Source: Rhodococcus sp. ABRD24 (GTDB lineage Bacteria > Actinomycetota > Actinomycetes > Mycobacteriales > Mycobacteriaceae). From it: a stretch of DNA of 64,000 nt. Numbering within the stretch: the first letter of the stretch is position 1; each line of letters opens with the position of its first letter. Below are positions 17,981-26,014 of this stretch, piece after piece. Position numbers and translations under genes: made by a program. The DNA is taken from assembly GCF_004328705.1 (NCBI RefSeq), contig NZ_CP035319.1, positions 1,240,001 through 1,304,000 on the forward strand. The letters are read 5' to 3'. The notes below the pieces were generated by a model. It ran no database searches. It had not been told where the DNA came from and saw only the letters and a program-made list of their open reading frames with translations.

Positions 17981-19503
17981 AGCGGACCGGCCTCGGCGAG
18001 CGCCGGTCCCGACGCGTCAGCGCCCGGATCCTCACCTGACGGTGTGGTTCCGCCTACCTCGGCGAGTGCAGGTTCCTGCCGCGGCCGTACCGCCGGGGCC
18101 GCCGGCGGGCCCAGCACAGGCTCTGCGGGTCGCGGAGCCGCATCCATCGACTCGCCGTCACTGTCGATTCGCACGACAACGTCGACGGGCTCGTCCGTGG
18201 TGACGCGTACGGTGACGTCAGGGTCCGGCGGCGCGACGCACTCGTCGACCGGTTCCGCCGGCGCGGTGGGTTCGACGCACTCCCGGGGTTCGGGCGGCTG
18301 CGGGGGCTCGGGCGGTTCGGCGCACTCCGGGGGTTCGGTGGGCTGCGGAGGTTCGGTGGGCTGCGGGGGTTCGGTGGGCTGCGGGGGTTCGGGCGGTGGC
18401 GGTGGTGGGGGTGGCGATGGTGGGAGCTCCAGATTGAGGCTGAAGCTCCGACTCGACTCCACGATCTCGCGAACTACACCGCCGACGACGTCGATCGCCA
18501 CCCCGGCCAGGGCGCCCACCACCGAACCCAGTGCGTGAGCGGCACCATCGACGTCAGGTGCGTTCGGCACACCAGGTGGGCCCTGTGCCCCGACTGTGCC
18601 CTGCAACCCGAGCGTGCCCTGCAACCCGAGCGTGCCCTGCAACCCACCGAGCATCGGACCTGCCGCTACCGAGGTGGCCAGCGAGCCCGAGCCGCCCGGG
18701 CTCGGCGCGGGACACGATCCGCCGGAATCCGAACTGACGGCCGCGGGAGCGGGAGTGAAGGCCCGTACCGGAGCGGGCGGACACAGCGGTGCGACTGGGC
18801 CGGTGGACGCGGGCCCCGCGTCGTCAGGGACGGGATACGCACTGTCGTCGACTAGCGCGAACACCTCGGCCAGCGCGAGGTAGACGTCGTCGACGGCGGC
18901 CGCGGTGAGGTCGCACATCGTCACGAACGCCTCGGCGGCTGCGCGCACGTGCGGAACGAACTGATCGACGAGCCACTCGCGGCATGTCTCCGCCGGGGGC
19001 GCGTTCAGACCGTTGGCGAAGCCCGGCAGATACCCGGCCGCGGCGAGCATCCGGTCGATCCGCTCGAGTGGCAGACCGCCGATCGTCAGTGCATCGAGAC
19101 TTCCAGCCCACTGCGCCTTCGCGGTGACGATCTTCCTTAGCGCACAAGCAGATTCGGCGAGCGCCACCTCGAGGTCCCACGTGGACGCGCGGACCCCGTC
19201 GGCTCGTGCCAGCTGATCGGCGAGGTGGGCCGCGGCGTTGTCGGCGCCCTGCCCGGACCATGCGTCTCGCAGCTCTGCGACTACGGACGACTGGTCGTCG
19301 AGCTGCCGGTCCAGGACCGTCGCGACACGCCCCACCGCTTCGGCGTCGGCGTCGAGTACGTCAGGATTCATGCCGCGCTGTTCGAAGTAGCGGGACTGCA
19401 GCTGTTGGTACGTGATCGACATCGGCGCAACCAACCGAGCACGCGGCAGCAACTCGGCGAAGTGGCGCAGACCGATCGCGCCGGAATCGAGGATCGCGTC
19501 CAT
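17977..19503 (-). CDS. Large Pro-rich protein with WxG-type helical N-terminus (Rv3439c-like)
   Basis: The 508-residue protein has a helical N-terminal half (about 30-245) with a W-S-G turn at 82-84 (RDAWSGQGADNAA), like the helix-turn-helix of WXG100/PPE/EspA-type substrates. A low-complexity second half follows: three LQGT(L/V)G repeats, then PPQPTE repeats and an acidic tail. It has no signal peptide. ATG 19503 shares one base with the upstream stop (TAATG), and the 3' end is coupled to the 70-residue gene. By position it matches M. tuberculosis Rv3439c. A type VII substrate role is inferred from the fold pattern and its EspC-like partner. Confidence 0.72.
   Translation of the reverse strand: MDAILDSGAIGLRHFAELLPRARLVAPMSITYQQLQSRYFEQRGMNPDVLDADAEAVGRVATVLDRQLDDQSSVVAELRDAWSGQGADNAAAHLADQLARADGVRASTWDLEVALAESACALRKIVTAKAQWAGSLDALTIGGLPLERIDRMLAAAGYLPGFANGLNAPPAETCREWLVDQFVPHVRAAAEAFVTMCDLTAAAVDDVYLALAEVFALVDDSAYPVPDDAGPASTGPVAPLCPPAPVRAFTPAPAAVSSDSGGSCPAPSPGGSGSLATSVAAGPMLGGLQGTLGLQGTLGLQGTVGAQGPPGVPNAPDVDGAAHALGSVVGALAGVAIDVVGGVVREIVESSRSFSLNLELPPSPPPPPPPPEPPQPTEPPQPTEPPQPTEPPECAEPPEPPQPPEPRECVEPTAPAEPVDECVAPPDPDVTVRVTTDEPVDVVVRIDSDGESMDAAPRPAEPVLGPPAAPAVRPRQEPALAEVGGTTPSGEDPGADASGPALAEAGPL
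18333..18386 (+). repeat. 18-bp tandem repeat, three units, coding for PPQPTE
   Basis: Three adjoining units of GTTCGGTGGGCTGCGGRG are nearly identical at DNA level, with a partial fourth after them. On the minus strand they encode the PPQPTE repeats of the Pro-rich protein. The near-perfect DNA identity suggests recent unit duplication by slippage rather than selection on protein alone. Confidence 0.85.
18597..18645 (+). repeat. 18-bp tandem repeat coding for LQGT(L/V)G
   Basis: The unit TGCCCTGCAACCCGAGCG occurs twice exactly (18597-18614, 18615-18632) and a third time in its first 13 bases. On the minus strand it gives the LQGTLG repeats of the same Pro-rich protein. A more diverged copy precedes it. 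Unit number is likely to vary between strains. Confidence 0.85.
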
Positions 19504-19805
19504 TACCGCAAGCCGAATCGCGAGGTGTTCGTGGATTCCTGACGGCTGTAACCGGCCGCCGTCGAGTCGAGCACCTGCGCGGAACCTGCCGAAGCCGACG
19601 CCCACATGCCGAGTGCACGGGCCAGGCGGAGGTACCCCTCCCGGATCGCGGCGCCGTGCGCGCCGCAGTCCCGTCCGGCGACTGAGGGCCCGAACCCGCA
19701 GTCGGAGACGGTCCGTGCCGCGCCCCCGACCGCGTCAGCGCTCGTGCGCAGCGCCCGCGCCGCTGCCCGCACCTCTGCGAGATCGATCACTACCGCGTCT
19801 GCCAT
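19503..19805 (-). CDS. EspC-like small type VII protein (Rv3440c-like)
   Basis: This 100-residue protein is almost entirely helical with a central Gly-rich turn, and near its C-terminus reads STAAGYSRQES. Tyr86 and Glu90 form a YxxxE motif like the YxxxD/E secretion signal of type VII substrates. The pattern (charged helix, turn, W at 68, then L..S...Y...E) resembles the EspC/T7SS-EspC family. It precedes the W-S-G protein with a 1-base overlap, so one partner would carry the Y signal and the other the W turn. It corresponds in position to Rv3440c. Secretion is inferred. Confidence 0.7.
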   Translation of the reverse strand: MADAVVIDLAEVRAAARALRTSADAVGGAARTVSDCGFGPSVAGRDCGAHGAAIREGYLRLARALGMWASASAGSAQVLDSTAAGYSRQESTNTSRFGLR

Positions 19806-19889
19806 GGGGTCCGCCCTTCGTCTCGTCGGTCAGGATGCTTATGTCCTGTTCGACGCAGCGGGCGGTCCGGTGGTTCCCCGGGTCGTGCG

Positions 19890-21221
19890 TCAGACCGACG
19901 CAACCGTCGCAGCGAGCGTGTCCGCAATACGCTGCGCGGCCTCGAGATCGGCAGCCTCGACCATGACACGCACCAGCTGTTCGGTTCCGGACGGCCGCAA
20001 CAGCACCCGGCCGGTCTCGCCCAGCTCGGACTCTGCCTCGGCCACCGCCGCCTGCACCTGCGGCGCCGCCGCGACCGCTGCCTTGTCGGCGACGCGGACA
20101 TTGACGAGAACCTGCGGCAACGCAGTCATCGCACCCGCCAGCTCAGCGAGCGACGCGCCGGTCACCGCCATCCGGCCCATCAACCGCAGGCCGGTCAGCA
20201 CCCCGTCACCGGTCGTTCCATGTCCCGGCAGCACGACATGGCCGGACTGCTCGCCGCCGAGGCTGAATCCACCCGCACGCAACTCCTCGAGCACATACCG
20301 GTCGCCGACCGCGGTGGTGCGCAGCGCGATCCCGGCCTCCCGCATCGCGATGTGCAAACCCAGATTGCTCATCACCGTCGCGACGAGCGTGTCGGCCACC
20401 AGCTCACCGGCGTCCCGCATGGCAATTGCCAGCACCGTCATGATTGCGTCACCGTCGACCACCGCACCGGTCGCGTCGACGGCGAGGCACCGGTCCGCAT
20501 CTCCGTCGTGCGCGAGCCCGAGGTCGGCGCCGTGCTCGACCACGGCCCGCTGCAGCGTTTCGAGGTGCGTCGACCCGCAGCCATCGTTGATGTTGAGCCC
20601 GTCCGGGTCTGCGTTGATCGCGATCACGGTCGCACCCGCAGCGCGGTAGGCGGCCGGAGCGACGGTGGACGCAGCGCCGTGGGCACAGTCCACCACCACG
20701 GTGAGGCCGTCGAGTGGTGTGCTGAGGGCGGTGGCCAGATGCGCGAGATACCTGCTGGTGGCGTCGAATGCGACGTCGACGCGGCCGATGCCGGCGCCGG
20801 TCGGGCGACGTCGCGGGCCTGCGGCGATCGCGGCCTCGATCCGATTCTCGGACTCGTCGTCGAGCTTGTGGCCGCCGGCGGCGAAGATCTTGATGCCGTT
20901 ATCGGGCATCGGGTTGTGCGAGGCGGAGATCATCACACCCAGCGCGGCGCCGTACGCTCCCGTCAGATAGGCGACGGCGGGAGTCGGCAGGATTCCGGCG
21001 AGAACGACATCGACACCGGCGGCGGTGAGCCCGGCCGTCACTGCGGCCTCGAGCATCTCGCCACTCGCGCGCGGGTCGCGACCGACGACGGCCACAGGCC
21101 GCTCGGGTCCCGACGGCGCGAGCACCTCAGCGGCCGCGGCGGCCACTCTCAACGCCAACTCCGCGGTCAACTCGGCATTCGCCAAGCCGCGCACACCGTC
21201 CGTGCCGAACATTCGCCCCAT
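19890..21221 (-). CDS. glmM: Phosphoglucosamine mutase
   Basis: This 443-residue enzyme interconverts glucosamine-6- and -1-phosphate. It begins [14 protein letters not shown] and has the phosphoserine loop [13 protein letters not shown], the metal-binding DGDADRC and the phosphate-binding [12 protein letters not shown] near the C-terminus, all as in GlmM. The rplM-rpsI operon lies upstream on the same strand, but two hairpin terminators stand between them, so glmM probably has its own promoter in 21222-21253. Confidence 0.97.
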   Translation of the reverse strand: MGRMFGTDGVRGLANAELTAELALRVAAAAAEVLAPSGPERPVAVVGRDPRASGEMLEAAVTAGLTAAGVDVVLAGILPTPAVAYLTGAYGAALGVMISASHNPMPDNGIKIFAAGGHKLDDESENRIEAAIAAGPRRRPTGAGIGRVDVAFDATSRYLAHLATALSTPLDGLTVVVDCAHGAASTVAPAAYRAAGATVIAINADPDGLNINDGCGSTHLETLQRAVVEHGADLGLAHDGDADRCLAVDATGAVVDGDAIMTVLAIAMRDAGELVADTLVATVMSNLGLHIAMREAGIALRTTAVGDRYVLEELRAGGFSLGGEQSGHVVLPGHGTTGDGVLTGLRLMGRMAVTGASLAELAGAMTALPQVLVNVRVADKAAVAAAPQVQAAVAEAESELGETGRVLLRPSGTEQLVRVMVEAADLEAAQRIADTLAATVASV

Positions 21222-21253
21222 AGAACCGACCCTTCACATCCGGGAAAACACAA

Positions 21254-21295
21254 GAGCAGGCGTCCGGTAGCGAAGAACTCTACGAACGCCTGCTC
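21254..21295 (-). terminator. Second hairpin terminator after rpsI
   Basis: A 10-bp perfect stem (21254-21263 with 21286-21295) lies downstream of the first terminator on the minus strand and is followed there by a T-rich run (TTGTGTTTT). It would back up termination of the rplM-rpsI message before glmM. Confidence 0.7.
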
Positions 21296-21311
21296 TCGTG
21301 GAGAAACAGGT

Positions 21312-21341
21312 GCCGGAGCCGACACGAATGTCGGCTCCGGC
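21312..21341 (-). terminator. Hairpin terminator after rpsI
   Basis: A perfect 13-bp GC-rich stem (21312-21324 with 21329-21341) closes on a 4-base loop just 7 bases past the rpsI stop, followed on the minus strand by CCTGTTTCTCC. It should end the rplM-rpsI transcript. Confidence 0.8.
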
Positions 21342-21347
21342 GACACA

Positions 21348-21854
21348 TCAGCGCTTGGAGTACTGAGATGCCTTGCGGGCCTTCTTCAGACCGTACTTCT
21401 TGCGCTCGACGGCGCGGGCGTCACGCGTCAGGAAGCCGGCGCGCTTGAGCGCGGGGCGATCCTCAGCGGTGACCTCGATGAGCGCACGGGAGATGGCGAG
21501 GCGCAGCGCGCCGGCCTGTCCCGAGGGGCCGCCGCCGGTCAGCAGCGCGGTGATGTCGAACGACTCGGTGCGCTCGACCAGGACCAGCGGAGCCTTGATC
21601 AGCTGCTGGTGCACCTTGTTCGGGAAGTAGTCCTCGAGGGTGCGGCCGTTCAGCTTGAACTCACCGGTGCCGGGGGTCAGGCGGACACGGACGACCGCCT
21701 CCTTACGACGGCCGACGGTCTGGACGGGGCGATCGATCACGATCGGGGCCTGGGGAGCAGCCTCGTGCTCCTCGACAACCTCGGTCTCGGTGGTGTACTC
21801 CGAGATCTCGTCTGCCGCGACCTCGACGGCCTCGTTGAAGTCTTCGTTGCTCAC
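21348..21854 (-). CDS. rpsI: 30S ribosomal protein S9
   Basis: This 168-residue protein has an acidic, actinobacterial-type N-terminal extension of about 40 residues and then the S9 core ([35 protein letters not shown]) ending in the conserved [12 protein letters not shown] tail that reaches the P-site tRNA. GTG 21854 overlaps the rplM stop as GTGA, so the two are translated in step. Confidence 0.98.
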   Translation of the reverse strand: MSNEDFNEAVEVAADEISEYTTETEVVEEHEAAPQAPIVIDRPVQTVGRRKEAVVRVRLTPGTGEFKLNGRTLEDYFPNKVHQQLIKAPLVLVERTESFDITALLTGGGPSGQAGALRLAISRALIEVTAEDRPALKRAGFLTRDARAVERKKYGLKKARKASQYSKR

Positions 21855-22294
21855 TGGGCGACCTGCTTGATCTCGAACGGAACCGGCTGCTGCGCGGCGT
21901 GGGGGTGGTTCGGGCCTGCGTAGACCTTCAGCTTGCCCGCGATGGCGCGGCCCAGCTTGTTCTTGGGGAGCATGCCGACGACGGCCTTCTCCACGAGACG
22001 ATCGGGGTTCTTCTCGAGAACCTCGCCGACCGAACGGGCCTTGAGGCCACCCGGGTGTCCGGAGTGGTGGTACAGGAACTTGTCCTGACGCTTGTTGCCG
22101 CTGATGGCAACCTTGTCGGCATTGATGATGACGACGAAGTCGCCGCCGTCAACGTGTGGTGCAAAGGTGGGCTTGTGCTTGCCGCGGAGCAGGTTTGCTG
22201 CCTGCACGGCAAGGCGACCGAGCACCACGTCTGTGGCGTCGATGACGTGCCAGGTACGGGTCACGTCTCCGGCCTTCGGGGAATACGTAGGCAC
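21851..22294 (-). CDS. rplM: 50S ribosomal protein L13
   Basis: This 147-residue protein shows L13 motifs [39 protein letters not shown] and [12 protein letters not shown] 22294 (reading PTYSPKAGD) is chosen because GAGGAAG lies at proper distance; the longer open frame upstream is not L13-like. The spacer before it (22295-22464) contains an 8-bp inverted repeat at 22347-22354/22369-22376, next to a possible -10 box, TAACGT on the minus strand. Confidence 0.98.
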   Translation of the reverse strand: MPTYSPKAGDVTRTWHVIDATDVVLGRLAVQAANLLRGKHKPTFAPHVDGGDFVVIINADKVAISGNKRQDKFLYHHSGHPGGLKARSVGEVLEKNPDRLVEKAVVGMLPKNKLGRAIAGKLKVYAGPNHPHAAQQPVPFEIKQVAQ

Positions 22295-22464
22295 AGAACT
22301 TCCTCGTCTGTTCGTTTTGCTGCTGGCCACACATGGCGCACAGATGGTTCTCGGCGGCCAGTTGAGACCCGAGAACGTTATCCCTCCGCACCCAAGGCAC
22401 GAGGAGAGACGGCACACCGTCGTAGAACGATACCGGTTTGGGCAGAGCAGGGTCAAAGCAGCCG

Positions 22465-23709
22465 CTATCCGACCAGCGCATCCGCAAGCTGCCCGACCGC
22501 CCAGGCGAGCTCCTCACGGGTGATCACGAGGGGCGGAGCAATCCGGATGGTGCCCTCGTGCGCGTCCTTCGCGAGCACCCGACGAGCGAGGAGCCGCTCA
22601 CAGATCACCCGCGCCGACGGCTGGCCCGGCGCTAGCTGTACCCCCGCCCACAGGCCTCGGCCGCGTACCTCGGTGACGCGGTCGGGCGGCAGTTCCTTCA
22701 GCAGGCCGTGCAGATGCTCTCCCAACTGGCGGCTGCGGCGCTGGTACTCGCCGGTCTCGAGCAACCGCACGACGCCGCTACCGACCGCGCAGGCCAGGGC
22801 ATTGCCTCCGAACGTGCTGCCGTGCCGGCCCGGGCCGATGACATCCATCACGTCCCGATCGGCGACCACCGCCGACACCGGGACGATGCCGCCACCCAGC
22901 GCCTTCCCCAGGATGTAGACATCGGGGACCACCCCCTCGTGATCGCATGCGAAGGTGTCCCCGGTCCGCCCGAGGCCGCTCTGGATCTCGTCGGCGAGCA
23001 TCAGGATCCCGTGGTCGTCGCACAACCGGCGGACACCGGCGAGGTAGCCGTCCGGCGGTACCAGTACCCCGGCCTCACCCTGGATCGGTTCGACGAGCAC
23101 CGCGACTGTGTCGGCGCTGATCGCGTTCGCCATCGCATCGAGGCTGCCGTACTCCACGGATGGGAAGCCCGCCGGGAACGGGCCGAATCCCTCGCGGGCG
23201 TCTGGGTCGGACGAGAACCCCACGATGCCGATCGTGCGGCCGTGGAAGTTTCCGGAGCACGTGATGATTTCGGCGCAGTCGGCGCGCACGCCCTTGACCT
23301 CGTATCCCCATTTACGGGCGAGCTTGAGCCCCGTTTCCACCGCCTCGGCCCCGGTGTTCATCGGCAAGACCGCATCCTTGCCGCACAGTCGCGCGACGTC
23401 GGCGCAGAACGCGGCGAACCGGTCGTGCTGGAATGCGCGGCTGGTGAGAGTGAGCCGCCCCAGTTGCTCATGAGCGATCGCGAGCAGTTCCGGATGCGCG
23501 TGACCGAAGTTGAGCGCCGAGTATCCAGCCAGGACGTCGAGGTAGTCGACGCCGTCGATGCCACGCACCCACGCCCCAGCCCCGGACTCGATCACCACCG
23601 GCAGCGGCGAATAGTTGTGCGCGCTGTGTTCGTCTGCCCGAGCGAGTGCTGCCGCCGTCTCGGCCGTGACCGGCACGAGTGCGGCATTCGGGTGTAGCTT
23701 GTCCGTCAC
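22465..23709 (-). CDS. rocD: Ornithine--oxo-acid aminotransferase
   Basis: This 414-residue class III PLP aminotransferase has [20 protein letters not shown], the PLP-stacking [30 protein letters not shown] and the PLP lysine in [13 protein letters not shown], all matching RocD/OAT. It turns ornithine and an oxo acid into glutamate semialdehyde and an amino acid. GTG 23709 is preceded by GGGAGG. It stands alone between the Esx pair and rplM; no arginine or proline genes are near. Confidence 0.92.
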   Translation of the reverse strand: MTDKLHPNAALVPVTAETAAALARADEHSAHNYSPLPVVIESGAGAWVRGIDGVDYLDVLAGYSALNFGHAHPELLAIAHEQLGRLTLTSRAFQHDRFAAFCADVARLCGKDAVLPMNTGAEAVETGLKLARKWGYEVKGVRADCAEIITCSGNFHGRTIGIVGFSSDPDAREGFGPFPAGFPSVEYGSLDAMANAISADTVAVLVEPIQGEAGVLVPPDGYLAGVRRLCDDHGILMLADEIQSGLGRTGDTFACDHEGVVPDVYILGKALGGGIVPVSAVVADRDVMDVIGPGRHGSTFGGNALACAVGSGVVRLLETGEYQRRSRQLGEHLHGLLKELPPDRVTEVRGRGLWAGVQLAPGQPSARVICERLLARRVLAKDAHEGTIRIAPPLVITREELAWAVGQLADALVG

Positions 23710-23807
23710 GATCCGCCTCCCGGTCCGGCGCTCGGCGCCACCGTATTCGGATCCCGCAAGTATCCGCTCACCAGCGCTCGGCAGCAATCGTGCTCGTCCG
23801 AAACGGA

Positions 23808-23844
23808 CGTGTGCCCCGACGGCTCTCCTCCGCCGGGGCACACG
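23808..23844 (-). terminator. Hairpin terminator after the Esx pair
   Basis: An 11-bp perfect stem (23808-23818 with 23834-23844) with a short inner CGG/CCG pairing lies 18 bases past the end of the esxT-like gene. It would end the esx message and insulate rocD. No T run follows, so it is of the GC-hairpin kind common in actinobacteria. Confidence 0.7.
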
Positions 23845-23861
23845 AGTCGGACGCAGTAGAA

Positions 23862-24146
23862 CTACGCCCAGCTGTTGGCAGCGGCCGTGTTCACCTGCTG
23901 CATATCCGCGTTGCCCTGGCCGACGACCCGGCCTACGGCGTCGAGGATCTGGTTGAGCTCGAGCGCCGCAGAGTCCCACTTCGCCTGCTGCGCCTGGTAG
24001 GCCTCCGAGGCCGAACCCTCCCAATCGGCAACCATCGGCGCGACATGCGCCTTGAGGTCGTCGAGCTTCGAATTCATCTGGGCCTGGATGGAGTCGATCC
24101 GAAGCTTGAGCGCTTCGATCTGGGCGAACGAGTAACGCATGGTCAT
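23862..24146 (-). CDS. esxT: WXG100-family ESX-4 protein EsxT
   Basis: This 94-residue protein is a WXG100 helical hairpin, with W-E-G at the turn (VADWEGSASEAYQAQQ). By position in the ESX-4 locus and length it is the EsxT partner (Rv3444c). It lies 50 bases after the esxU-like gene, so both are probably made together as a heterodimer that ESX-4 exports. No clear YxxxD/E signal follows the second helix. ATG 24146 (MTMRYSF) is chosen; ATG 24140 is possible. Confidence 0.9.
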   Translation of the reverse strand: MTMRYSFAQIEALKLRIDSIQAQMNSKLDDLKAHVAPMVADWEGSASEAYQAQQAKWDSAALELNQILDAVGRVVGQGNADMQQVNTAAANSWA

Positions 24147-24196
24147 GACTACTCCTGCTTGTCCGGTGGATCAGACGGTCGATAGAGATCTCGGAA

Positions 24197-24511
24197 TCAG
24201 ATGTTCAGGCTTCCTGCGACGTTGTTGAGCGAACTCGTGTGATCCTGCTGCGCACCGTCGTAGGACACGCTGTTGGACTTGATGTTCTCGCTGATGGCCT
24301 CGAGCGCCTGGTTCAGCTTGTTGGCACTTCCGTCCCATCGCTCCATCAGACTGTGGAACGCGATGGCTGCCGACCCCTCCCAGCCGCCGCGGATCCCCTC
24401 GACCTCTCCTCTGAGGGTGCTGAGCAGACCGTGGATCTCCGCTCGCACGTCGCTGACGCGACGGGAGGTGGCCTCCATGGTCTCGACAGTGGTCCTCATC
24501 TGATCGCTCAC
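24197..24511 (-). CDS. esxU: WXG100-family ESX-4 protein EsxU
   Basis: This 104-residue protein has W-E-G at the hairpin turn (RGGWEGSAAIAFHSL) and long amphipathic helices either side. It precedes the esxT-like gene in the order of M. tuberculosis Rv3445c-Rv3444c. After the second helix it reads VSYDGAQQDHT: the Tyr is there, but the expected Asp/Glu at +4 is Gln. GTG 24511 is the start. A spacer of 156 bases separates it from the upstream gene, so the pair may have its own promoter. Confidence 0.9.
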   Translation of the reverse strand: MSDQMRTTVETMEATSRRVSDVRAEIHGLLSTLRGEVEGIRGGWEGSAAIAFHSLMERWDGSANKLNQALEAISENIKSNSVSYDGAQQDHTSSLNNVAGSLNI

Positions 24512-24667
24512 ATTGACTCCTTCGGAATCGTTCTCGCGCTTCCGCGTCCCGCTGCTGGAGCACCCGATCGACTCTTCCTCAGCCGCAGCCAGTTCGCGCC
24601 TACATATGGTTGGACGTATCCGTGTGCCGGTTCGGTTCCGTCGATCGCAAAGTTTCTCCGACGCCTG

Positions 24668-26014
24668 TCATCGACGCGGCGAAACCTCGAGGCTGCGGAG
24701 CGCCTGCTCGCAGTCGGCCGCCAGGTCGCCCCAGTCCCCTTCCAGGAACTGGCATCCCACGCTCACTTGCATACCGTCCTCGACAAGCACGTGCCACCGC
24801 ACCCGGGACACCCCATCCGGAGACTCGGTGTAGGCAATCCCACGACGACCCGCGAACCGCGCCTCCGGGTCGAACTCCGAGAACGGTCCGCCGGGTCCTC
24901 GCTCGGCGATCCTCCGTTCGAGTGCTGCTGCGACAGCAGCGGTATCGATCCACTGGTCAATGTCCTTGCCGACCAGTACGATCCGCCGATCCGGACCCGA
25001 GTCGGGAACCAGATCCAGGCGGCCACCCGCACCCGACCGCGAGCGCCAGGTTCCCGGCAGCTGCACACTCACGCGCCCCATCGCGAAGCGTTCCGGCGGC
25101 TCAGCTACGGCCTGCACCGGCGCGGGCACGGCAGCCGGACCGGCTCCGTCGGCCCGCACCTGCCACACGACCGCCGCAGCACCTGCGAGGATCAGCACGA
25201 CTACCGCCGACGCCACCAGCATTTTCGGCCGTCGCCGCGGCCGGGGCGTCGACGTCAGGTCCGGCCGTGCCTGCAACTGCGCTTGCGACTGGGCCACGGG
25301 CGCGTCGCGAAGAATCCCGTCTGCCGCGTCCGCGCTCTCGCTGGCGGCCACCAGCTCCGCGTCCGCAACCACCAGGACCGGCCGGTCGAGTCGGTCCGTG
25401 ATGACGCTGCACAGCTCGGGATCCGCGGTCACGCTCCCGGTGAGTAGGACGAGATCTGGTGTGCAGTCGCCCCCGGCGGCGTCGATCAGCCGGTCTATCA
25501 CCGCCACTCGATCACCGTCTTCGCGTATGTCCGCACTGCCGGTTTCCGGCGCAAGTTCACACGCGGCAATGCGCCGTCGGCCGTCGCGGCCCCGCTCGAT
25601 CCGCGTCACCGTGGTCGTCAGCGATGCACACTCGACGACTACGCAGCGTTCACTCTCCTGCGCCGCTGCAGCCAGGAGCGCCACTGGGACTGCCGAAGCC
25701 TCGCGGACCGTTCGCCGCGCGGCCGATTCCAGTACCGCACGCCGTCCGGCGCCCCAATGCGAGGGACACGAAAGCGTCGCCGCCTTGATGGGCTGGTTTT
25801 CGCGGCAGACTCCCTCGATCGCACGCTGAAGTACCCCGGCCAGCACCTCGACAGTTGCGCACGGCCGCCCCGACACGGTCATCGAGCGGTCGTCGATTCT
25901 GTCGATGCAGTCCCGCGCGAGGGTGTTCGGGGCACAGGTGACCATCGAACCGATTCCCACCCAGACCGCATCGTCGGTCAGGTGCAGCCGCAGATGCACT
26001 CCACCGGTCGTCAC
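24668..26014 (-). CDS. Type VII secretion-associated protein, Rv3446c family (Hsp70-like fold, membrane anchored)
   Basis: The 448-residue protein has an N-terminal half that follows Hsp70 nucleotide-domain order in degenerate form: ATLSCPSHWGAGRRAVLESA (about 79-98), VPVALLAAAA (about 109-118), VVVECASLTTTVTRI and VLLTGSVTADPE. The phosphate-binding glycines are lost, so ATP hydrolysis is doubtful. A transmembrane segment (about 265-286) leads to a C-terminal domain (about 300-448; SVQLPGTWRSRS) characteristic of the Rv3446c family. GTG 26014 overlaps the eccC stop as GTGA; GTG 26029 is an alternative. The role in ESX-4 is unknown. Confidence 0.85.
   Translation of the reverse strand: MTTGGVHLRLHLTDDAVWVGIGSMVTCAPNTLARDCIDRIDDRSMTVSGRPCATVEVLAGVLQRAIEGVCRENQPIKAATLSCPSHWGAGRRAVLESAARRTVREASAVPVALLAAAAQESERCVVVECASLTTTVTRIERGRDGRRRIAACELAPETGSADIREDGDRVAVIDRLIDAAGGDCTPDLVLLTGSVTADPELCSVITDRLDRPVLVVADAELVAASESADAADGILRDAPVAQSQAQLQARPDLTSTPRPRRRPKMLVASAVVVLILAGAAAVVWQVRADGAGPAAVPAPVQAVAEPPERFAMGRVSVQLPGTWRSRSGAGGRLDLVPDSGPDRRIVLVGKDIDQWIDTAAVAAALERRIAERGPGGPFSEFDPEARFAGRRGIAYTESPDGVSRVRWHVLVEDGMQVSVGCQFLEGDWGDLAADCEQALRSLEVSPRR

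Noticed and set aside
18333..18645. CRISPR-like array
   Set aside because: The 18-bp repeats are directly adjoining without spacers and encode protein repeats in frame.
17977..19503. YxxxD/E signal in the Pro-rich protein
   Set aside because: The closest match (Y-L-A-L-A-E) has the acid one residue too far; only the small partner has the proper spacing.
20220..21923. 567-codon plus-strand frame opposite glmM and rpsI
   Set aside because: Antisense shadow of two certain genes, with Arg/Gly/His-rich composition and no motif.
22295..22464. L13 leader regulating rplM
   Set aside because: An 8-bp inverted repeat is present, but it overlaps a possible -10 box, so it may not be transcribed intact; too weak to call.
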